This document shows, one piece after another, positions 6,697 through 12,023 of a DNA stretch of 12,023 nt. The notes beneath the pieces are model-generated. The model had not been told where the DNA came from, did not search any database, and saw only the letters and a list, made by a program, of their open reading frames with translations. Made by a program: the position numbers and the translations under genes. The stretch is from Nitrosomonas sp. (GTDB taxonomy: Bacteria > Pseudomonadota > Gammaproteobacteria > Burkholderiales > Nitrosomonadaceae), in assembly GCA_029881855.1 (NCBI GenBank), contig JAOULU010000018.1, positions 1 to 12,023 of the forward strand, written 5' to 3'. The first letter of the stretch is position 1, and each line of letters opens with the position of its first letter.

Positions 6697-6725
6697 TTGA
6701 CGAGTGTGTTTTTTTTAATTAAAGT
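6697..6725 (+). promoter_or_regulatory. Candidate dcw (mra) promoter
   Basis: TTGACG (6697-6702) and TAAAGT (6720-6725) are separated by exactly 17 bases. The -35 box matches five of six consensus positions and the -10 box four of six. Transcription would begin near 6732, about 67 bases before mraZ. The -10 box overlaps the first MraZ repeat, which suits repression by occlusion. Confidence 0.5.
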
Positions 6726-6760
6726 GGGGAAAAGTAGGAAAAAGTGGGGGAGAGTGGAGC
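6721..6760 (+). promoter_or_regulatory. MraZ-binding repeat array (four 10-bp repeats)
   Basis: Four consecutive 10-base units start at 6721, 6731, 6741 and 6751, with cores GTGGGG, GTAGGA, GTGGGG and GTGGAG. MraZ is known to bind direct TGGG-type repeats at one-turn (10 bp) spacing ahead of its own gene, which is the arrangement here. The second unit has A for the second G of the core and is the most degenerate. The array overlaps the proposed -10 box and start point. Confidence 0.85.
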
Positions 6761-6798
6761 GAAATTGATTTTTCCCTGTAAAAATATGAGGAGACAAC

Positions 6799-7245
6799 AT
6801 GTTTCGTGGCGTCACGCAACTCAGTCTGGATGCAAAAGGTAGGCTTGCAATACCGGCGCGATACCGTAGCGTACTGATGTCTTCTTGCGAAGGGCATTTA
6901 ATTGTCACCGCAGATCCTTCAAAGTGTTTGTTAGTTTATCCCCAGCCTGAATGGGAACCCATTGAGAAGCAGATTAATGGTCTTTCCAGTTTTGATCCCA
7001 GAATGCGTCGTTTGCAGCGTTTACTTGTTGGTAGTGCCAGCGATGTAGATATGGATAATGCCGGGCGTATTTTGGTTACGCCAGCATTACGTAAATTTGC
7101 GGGCTTGTCAAAGGAGGTTGTGTTGGTAGGTCAAGGCGCAAAATTCGAGTTGTGGGATGAAGCGCAGTGGGACTTGCAAATTGAGGATGCGTTGGCATTT
7201 AAGGACGGCGATATGCCGCCAGAATTAAACGGATTTTCGTTGTAA
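6799..7245 (+). CDS. mraZ: Transcriptional regulator MraZ
   Basis: This 148-residue protein is the standard first gene of the dcw cluster. It has two tandem AbrB-like (SpoVT/AbrB fold) half-domains, each with the diagnostic Asp-X-X-Gly-Arg turn: DAKGR at 11-15 followed by LAIPARYR, and DNAGR at 86-90 followed by ILVTPALR. MraZ forms ring-shaped oligomers that bind the repeats upstream of its own gene and repress the cluster. The ATG at 6799 follows a strong GAGGAG site five bases upstream, and the MFRG start matches family members. It lies 20 bases before rsmH. Confidence 0.97.
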   Translation: MFRGVTQLSLDAKGRLAIPARYRSVLMSSCEGHLIVTADPSKCLLVYPQPEWEPIEKQINGLSSFDPRMRRLQRLLVGSASDVDMDNAGRILVTPALRKFAGLSKEVVLVGQGAKFELWDEAQWDLQIEDALAFKDGDMPPELNGFSL

Positions 7246-7265
7246 TAAAGTGGTGATGACGCACA

Positions 7266-8210
7266 ATGCACATTACAGTTTTATTACAAGAGGCAGTGGA
7301 TGCGCTGGCAATCAAGCCAAATGGCATTTATGTGGACGGCACATTTGGGCGGGGAGGCCATAGCCGATTAATACTGTCTAGGTTAGGTGAAAACGGTCGG
7401 TTAATTGCGTTTGATAAAGATCCGGTTGCTGTTGAAGCGGGTCGTGCGATTAAAGATGAACGTTTTTGTATTGAGCATGGGGACTTTTCTCAAATGCAGC
7501 GGTTGTTGCAAGCTAAGGAGATTTGTCATGTTGATGGTGTTTTATTAGATTTAGGGGTGTCGTCACCGCAATTAGAAGAAGCTTCACGTGGCTTTAGTTT
7601 TCGTTCTGATGGGCCTCTTGATATGCGAATGGATACGAGTCGTGGACAGACAGCTGCGGAATGGATTGCGTTGGCTTCAGAGATTCATTTACAAAAGGTT
7701 ATAAGAGATTATGGCGAAGAACGGTTTGCTAGGCAGATTGCAAGAGCGATTATTGTGGCAAGGGCGCGGCAATCTATTGTTACCACATTACAACTTGCCG
7801 AGATTGTCGCCTCGGTCGTACGCTCGCGTCAGCGTCAGCGGGAAAATAAGCAGCATCCGGCGACGCGCACTTTTCAGGCGATCCGGATTCATGTCAATCA
7901 GGAGCTTGAGGAGCTGTCGTTAATCCTGCCGCAGTGTGTGGAGTTATTGAATCCGGGCGGTAGGCTGGTGGTAATAAGTTTTCATTCATTAGAAGACCGG
8001 ATAGTTAAACGTTTTATGCGTGCAGCGTCAAATGCAGATGAATTGCCGCGAGGCTTGCCATTAAGGGAAAAGGAGATTCAGCGGTTTAGTAAGCAAAAAT
8101 TAAAATTGATTGGTAGAGCAAAACGCTCTAATGAGGAAGAAGTGGCGGCAAATATACGTTCCAGGAGTGCTGTGATGCGTGTTGCGGAACGAATTTCGTT
8201 AGATGGGTGA
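7266..8210 (+). CDS. rsmH: 16S rRNA (cytosine(1402)-N4)-methyltransferase RsmH
   Basis: RsmH (formerly MraW) methylates N4 of C1402 in the decoding centre of 16S rRNA using S-adenosylmethionine. The sequence has the cofactor-binding TFGRGGHS (26-33), the acidic FDKDP turn (49-53), [20 protein letters not shown] (93-112), and the C-terminal [22 protein letters not shown] block (229-250). The 314-residue length is normal. The ribosome site is modest (GTGGTGA). It is followed five bases later by ftsL, whose ribosome site (GGGTGA) overlaps the rsmH stop, suggesting coupling. Confidence 0.97.
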   Translation: MHITVLLQEAVDALAIKPNGIYVDGTFGRGGHSRLILSRLGENGRLIAFDKDPVAVEAGRAIKDERFCIEHGDFSQMQRLLQAKEICHVDGVLLDLGVSSPQLEEASRGFSFRSDGPLDMRMDTSRGQTAAEWIALASEIHLQKVIRDYGEERFARQIARAIIVARARQSIVTTLQLAEIVASVVRSRQRQRENKQHPATRTFQAIRIHVNQELEELSLILPQCVELLNPGGRLVVISFHSLEDRIVKRFMRAASNADELPRGLPLREKEIQRFSKQKLKLIGRAKRSNEEEVAANIRSRSAVMRVAERISLDG

Positions 8211-8215
8211 ATTAA

Positions 8216-8521
8216 ATGTTCAAATTGAACGTTTGTTTGGCTTTTGTGCTGGTTATATGCGCTTTGGGAGTTGTGGCTGCCCAACATAAGGCTCGCAAGA
8301 TTTTTGTGATGCTAGAGCATGAGAAGGCGCTTGCGCAACAAATAGAGGTTGATTGGGGCAGGTTGCAATTGGAGCAAAGTACGTTGGTGATGCATGGGCG
8401 TATTGAAAGAATTGCAAAAGAGCAGCTGGATATGAAGATGCCGCTTGCAACGCAAGTGCAAATAATTTCGGTGAGGAAAACAACTGATTTGCCGGATATG
8501 GATGGAGTGCTCAAACCATGA
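8216..8521 (+). CDS. ftsL: Cell division protein FtsL
   Basis: FtsL is a small bitopic division protein that forms a complex with FtsB and FtsQ and helps activate FtsWI at the septum. This 101-residue protein has the expected plan: a very short cytoplasmic start (MFKLN), one membrane helix (about 6-22), a periplasmic coiled-coil (about 27-70) and the conserved RIERIAKEQLDMKMP segment (62-76). Sequence identity in FtsL is always low, so position between rsmH and ftsI is a large part of the call. Its TGA overlaps the ftsI ATG by four bases (ATGA). Confidence 0.93.
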   Translation: MFKLNVCLAFVLVICALGVVAAQHKARKIFVMLEHEKALAQQIEVDWGRLQLEQSTLVMHGRIERIAKEQLDMKMPLATQVQIISVRKTTDLPDMDGVLKP

Positions 8522-10242
8522 TAAATAATCAAACAAAGCAAATAGAGTTGCCGGCATGGCGTTCTTTTTTGCTGTTTAGTGTGTTGGCACTTAGTTTGTT
8601 TGGTTTGGTTGGGCGGGCTATGTATTTGCAGGGCATGAATAACAATTTTTTGCAGGAAAAAGGAGCGTTGCACTATAGCCAAGTCGTGGAGATGAATGTG
8701 AGTCGCGGCATGATCACTGATCGGCATGGCGAAATATTGGCAATTAGCTCGCCGGTAGCATCAGTATTTGCAGATCCGCAATTAATAGAAATAACGCATG
8801 AGCAATTGGAGCGGTTATCTGGTCTTCTTGAAATGGATGTTGAAGATGTTGAGCGTCGGCTCAATAGGGAGCATAGTCGTTTTGTTTATTTAAAACGCCA
8901 GGTGTCGCCAAATGTTACTGAAAAGATTGTCGGCTTAGGTATACAAGGTATTTATCTAAAAGATGAATCCAAACGTTATTATCCAGCGCGTGAAGTAACC
9001 GCTCATGTATTAGGCTTTACAGATATTAATGATAAGGGCCAAGAAGGTGTGGAGTGGGGTTGGGAGGAAACGCTTGCAGGTAAATTAGGCAGCCGTCGTG
9101 TTATTAAAGATAGAAAAGGACGGATTGTTGAAGATGTGGAAAATATTCGTTTACCAAGACAGGGACAAGACGTTGCTTTGTCGCTGGACAGTAAAATTCA
9201 ATATCTTGCGCATCGAGAATTAAAGCGGGCCGTTGAAGATAATCAAGCTAAATCTGGCAGTATCGTTGTATTGGATGCCCAAACGGGAGAAGTGCTGGCG
9301 CTCGCCAATTTGCCCGTGTATAACCCTAATAGAAGATCAAGTATTAGTAGCGAGAGAATTCGTAATCGAGCATTGGTTGATACTTATGAACCGGGTTCAA
9401 CATTAAAACCATTTCCTGTAGCAATTGCATTAGAAATAAATCAAATAGACCCTGATACGATTTTTGAAACAGCGCCTGGCACGCTACAAGTAAATAGAGC
9501 GACCATTCGTGATGTTGTAGATAAAGGTGATTTGACGGTTGCACAAATATTGCAAGTATCCAGTAATGTTGGGACAGCAAAAATTGCCTTGTCATTGCCG
9601 CCGAAAATTTTATGGGAAATGTTGAGTCAATCAGGATTTGGTGAGCCAACAGGTTCAGGCTTTCCGGGCGAGGCGACGGGACGTTTGCGTCCCTATGCTA
9701 GTTGGCGACCAATTGAGCAAGCTACATTATCATATGGACACGGTATTTCAGTGAGTTTGATGCAATTGGCGCGCGCTTATACATTGTTTACAACGCGTGG
9801 AAAGTTAATGCCCGTCTCACTGGTTAAGCAAGATAAACCCGTGGTGGGTCAACAAGTGATCTCGCGTGAAACAGCGTTGGCTGTTAACAATATGTTGGAA
9901 ATGGTAACTCAGCCTGGTGGTACGGCACCATTGGCGCAAGTTAATGGTTATCGGGTTGCTGGTAAAACAGGAACGGCACATAAACTTGTTGATGGTCAGT
10001 ATGCGAAAGATCTTTATACTTCATCTTTTGTTGGTTATGCACCTGCATCAGATCCTCGTTTAATTATCGCAGTAGTTTTGGATGAACCTTCGTCAGGCCG
10101 ATATTTTGGTGGTGAGGTAGCTGCGCCTGTTTTTAGTCATGTTATGACGGGCGCTTTGCGTATATTGAACGTGCCGCATGATGCCCCTGCAAATAATGTT
10201 GTGTTGTTTCAAGCGACACAAGAACCGGAAGGTGAAGTGTGA
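8518..10242 (+). CDS. ftsI: Septal peptidoglycan transpeptidase FtsI (PBP3)
   Basis: FtsI cross-links septal peptidoglycan in the periplasm as a partner of FtsW and is a target of beta-lactams. One membrane anchor is visible at about 15-38 after a short cytoplasmic start. The class B PBP pedestal domain follows (about 55-210). The transpeptidase domain carries all three active-site motifs: STLK with Ser294, SSN (348-350) and KTGT (483-486). The 574-residue length is normal for the family. Translation is coupled to ftsL by an ATGA overlap and to murE by a GTGA overlap. Confidence 0.97.
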   Translation: MINNQTKQIELPAWRSFLLFSVLALSLFGLVGRAMYLQGMNNNFLQEKGALHYSQVVEMNVSRGMITDRHGEILAISSPVASVFADPQLIEITHEQLERLSGLLEMDVEDVERRLNREHSRFVYLKRQVSPNVTEKIVGLGIQGIYLKDESKRYYPAREVTAHVLGFTDINDKGQEGVEWGWEETLAGKLGSRRVIKDRKGRIVEDVENIRLPRQGQDVALSLDSKIQYLAHRELKRAVEDNQAKSGSIVVLDAQTGEVLALANLPVYNPNRRSSISSERIRNRALVDTYEPGSTLKPFPVAIALEINQIDPDTIFETAPGTLQVNRATIRDVVDKGDLTVAQILQVSSNVGTAKIALSLPPKILWEMLSQSGFGEPTGSGFPGEATGRLRPYASWRPIEQATLSYGHGISVSLMQLARAYTLFTTRGKLMPVSLVKQDKPVVGQQVISRETALAVNNMLEMVTQPGGTAPLAQVNGYRVAGKTGTAHKLVDGQYAKDLYTSSFVGYAPASDPRLIIAVVLDEPSSGRYFGGEVAAPVFSHVMTGALRILNVPHDAPANNVVLFQATQEPEGEV

Positions 10243-11789
10243 GTACTTATATGGCAGATAAAGCAAGCAAGTTGTTTGATGTTCATTTGCTAGATAAATT
10301 GGGTGTTCCTATTAAGCATCTTGTTACTGATAGTCGGCAAGTGAAACAAGGAGACACTTTTGTGGCTTATGCTGGAGGCAAAAAGGATGCGCGTGAATTT
10401 ATTCCACAGGCAATTGCAGCAGGTGCAAATGCTGTGTTGTGGGATTCAAAAAAATTTAGTTGGGACCCGTCTTGGCAATTACCCTCGCTACCAATTGAAG
10501 ATTTGCGTGTTAAAGCTGGTTTGATTGCTAACCACGTTTATGGCTATCCATCAAAAGAATTGCAAGTGGTTGGGTTTACAGGCACAAATGGCAAGACATC
10601 ATGCAGTCATTGGTACGCTCAAGCTATGCAATTTCTGCAAAAGAAAACAGCGGTAATGGGAACCTTGGGTAATGGCTTTGGAGATACATTGCAGCCGACT
10701 AAAAACACCACACCGGATTCAGTTGTCATGCAGCATCTGCTGGCAGAATATTTGTCTGATGGTGCTCAAAATGTGGCGATGGAGGTGTCCTCGCATGGTA
10801 TTGCACAAGGACGTATTATCGGCATGACCTTTTCAGTGGCAGTGCTGACGAATTTATCGCATGATCATTTGGACTATCACCAAGATATGGATGCTTATGC
10901 AGCAACTAAAGCGCGCTTGTTCTCATGGCCTGCATTGAAATACGCGGTACTTAATCTGGATGATGTTTTAGGTGTTGAGTTGTCACGACAGCTTGCGAAT
11001 AAACCTGTTCAAGTTATTGGCTATGGTTTTGCAAAGCAAGAAATTAATACGCATTCAAAACAACTTAAAATACTTGCGGGCTCTAATCTGAAGGCAGGTG
11101 TTTCTGGTCTGGAGTTTGATGTTGAATATGAAGGAAATAAAAAAAGAGTAAAGACAGAATTAATAGGTCGCTTTAATGCGATGAATTTATTGGCGGTAAT
11201 GGCGGCTTTACTGGCAAGTGGTATTAAATTGTCTGAAGCGGTGCGTTCGTTAAAACAACTAAAACCAATTCCTGGTCGCATGGAGAAATTTGGTGGCATA
11301 GATCAGCCTGTTGTTATTGTAGATTATGCACATACCCCAGATGCATTAGAGAAAGTGCTTTTTACGCTACGTGAGATGCTTCGCAATACCATTCAAGAAA
11401 AAGGTGATGAGGAAAATAAAGGGCGTTTGATCTGTGTTATAGGTTGCGGAGGAGAGCGTGATATCGGTAAGCGAAAAATAGTCGGTGAAGTGGTGACACG
11501 TCTTGCTGACGATGTGGTTTTTACGAGTGACAATCCGCGCGGGGAAGATCCGCGTACGATTATAGAAAATATGCTTGCCGGAGCCGTTAACAGTGATTTC
11601 CAGGTTGAGGAGAACCGGGCTTTGGCTATATATCAAGCGATTTACAGTGCATGTAAGGGAGATATTGTTTTAGTAGCGGGTAAAGGGCATGAAACGTATC
11701 AGGAGATTAAGGGCGAGAAAATACCATTTAGTGATACAGGTGCTGTACAAAAGATTTTGCATGAATTGACTTTTAAGTCACAGAGCTAA
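10239..11789 (+). CDS. murE: UDP-N-acetylmuramoyl-L-alanyl-D-glutamate--2,6-diaminopimelate ligase MurE
   Basis: This cytosolic Mur ligase adds meso-diaminopimelate to UDP-MurNAc-L-Ala-D-Glu using ATP. Seen in order: the N-terminal UDP-substrate domain with TDSRQVKQGDTFVA (30-43), the P-loop TGTNGKT (114-120), the AYAATKARLF segment with the Lys that is carbamylated in the family (224), the DNPRGEDP motif (431-438) that marks diaminopimelate rather than lysine specificity, and GKGHE (481-485). The start is taken as GTG at 10239, overlapping the ftsI stop and six bases after an AAGG site. ATG at 10251 is a possible alternative that removes four residues. The gene ends two bases before murF. 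Confidence 0.97.
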   Translation: MSTYMADKASKLFDVHLLDKLGVPIKHLVTDSRQVKQGDTFVAYAGGKKDAREFIPQAIAAGANAVLWDSKKFSWDPSWQLPSLPIEDLRVKAGLIANHVYGYPSKELQVVGFTGTNGKTSCSHWYAQAMQFLQKKTAVMGTLGNGFGDTLQPTKNTTPDSVVMQHLLAEYLSDGAQNVAMEVSSHGIAQGRIIGMTFSVAVLTNLSHDHLDYHQDMDAYAATKARLFSWPALKYAVLNLDDVLGVELSRQLANKPVQVIGYGFAKQEINTHSKQLKILAGSNLKAGVSGLEFDVEYEGNKKRVKTELIGRFNAMNLLAVMAALLASGIKLSEAVRSLKQLKPIPGRMEKFGGIDQPVVIVDYAHTPDALEKVLFTLREMLRNTIQEKGDEENKGRLICVIGCGGERDIGKRKIVGEVVTRLADDVVFTSDNPRGEDPRTIIENMLAGAVNSDFQVEENRALAIYQAIYSACKGDIVLVAGKGHETYQEIKGEKIPFSDTGAVQKILHELTFKSQS

Positions 11790-11791
11790 GA

Positions 11792-12023
11792 ATGATGATG
11801 ATACAAGAAGCAGCCCGTGCATTGCATACAGATTGGGGTGACAAAGATGTGTTTTTTACGGGCGTAAGTACTGATAGTCGCACTATAAGACAAGGTGATT
11901 TGTTTGTTGCACTGTCAGGAGATAATTTTGATGGCAATCAATTTGTTTCCAGTGCTGCTGAAAAGGGTGCTGTGGCAGCAATGATCGGACAGCGAGCTAA
12001 TAATAATATTTTCACTGAACTTC
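11792..12023 (+). CDS. murF: UDP-N-acetylmuramoyl-tripeptide--D-alanyl-D-alanine ligase MurF, 5' part only
   Basis: The open frame runs off the window end after 77 codons, so only the N-terminal substrate-binding domain is present. The stretch GVSTDSRTIRQGDLFVAL (24-41), followed by FDGNQFVSSAAEKGA (45-59), is the MurE/MurF-type first domain, and its position directly after murE points to MurF. MurF joins D-Ala-D-Ala to the UDP-MurNAc-tripeptide. Three ATG codons stand in a row (11792, 11795, 11798), and the true start could be any of them; there is no strong ribosome site. The intergenic distance is two bases. Confidence 0.92.
   Translation, partial: MMMIQEAARALHTDWGDKDVFFTGVSTDSRTIRQGDLFVALSGDNFDGNQFVSSAAEKGAVAAMIGQRANNNIFTEL

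Noticed and set aside
8212..8727. 171-codon minus-strand ORF opposite ftsL and the start of ftsI
   Set aside because: It lies entirely opposite two firmly identified coupled genes, has a low-complexity His/Ser/Cys-rich product and no family motif; it is a shadow of the coding strand.

Overview
This window looks like a chromosomal segment of a low-to-mid-GC Gram-negative proteobacterium, most likely a gammaproteobacterium. The main evidence is the start of a division/cell-wall (dcw) cluster in the order mraZ-rsmH-ftsL-ftsI-murE-murF, with MraZ repeats in front of it and a MurE carrying the meso-diaminopimelate motif DNPR. No mobile element, CRISPR array, tRNA or rRNA is visible. I do not assign a genus.

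Layout. (1) 1-517: a promoter-side stretch and a Rid-family (YjgF/YER057c/UK114) gene on the + strand. It lacks the arginine needed for canonical RidA imine deaminase activity. (2) 518-841: a gap that holds an unlisted 24-codon ORF on the minus strand (553-627). It encodes a single-pass membrane peptide, has a good ribosome binding site, and lies behind a near-consensus sigma70-type promoter whose -35 box sits inside a perfect 8-bp inverted repeat. (3) 842-5606: six closely packed minus-strand genes, transcribed from right to left: NifS-type cysteine desulfurase, LicC-like nucleotidyltransferase, HIT protein, membrane fatty acid desaturase, GpmA-like histidine phosphatase and a hypoxanthine/uracil-DNA glycosylase. 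Gaps are 4 to 28 bases. (4) 5607-5886: an AT-rich gap with only weak signals. (5) 5887-6504: an AlkA-type DNA glycosylase on the minus strand. (6) 6505-6798: an AT-rich divergent intergenic region with the mra promoter and four 10-bp MraZ repeats. (7) 6799-12023: the dcw operon on the + strand, with coupled or nearly abutting genes, running off the window inside murF.

How the parts work together. The dcw genes make peptidoglycan precursors (MurE, MurF), build the septum (FtsL, FtsI), methylate 16S rRNA (RsmH) and regulate themselves (MraZ). The minus-strand set is less conventional. A CDP- or NDP-alcohol-forming enzyme, a HIT nucleotide hydrolase, a desaturase and a phosphatase-fold protein could serve envelope lipid or surface modification, but this is inference from adjacency only. 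Two of these proteins have altered key residues: the GpmA-like protein lacks the substrate-binding Arg pair, and the HIT protein has Asp in place of the first His of the triad. The best candidates for undescribed biology are the small membrane-protein gene with its palindromic promoter and this divergent operon.
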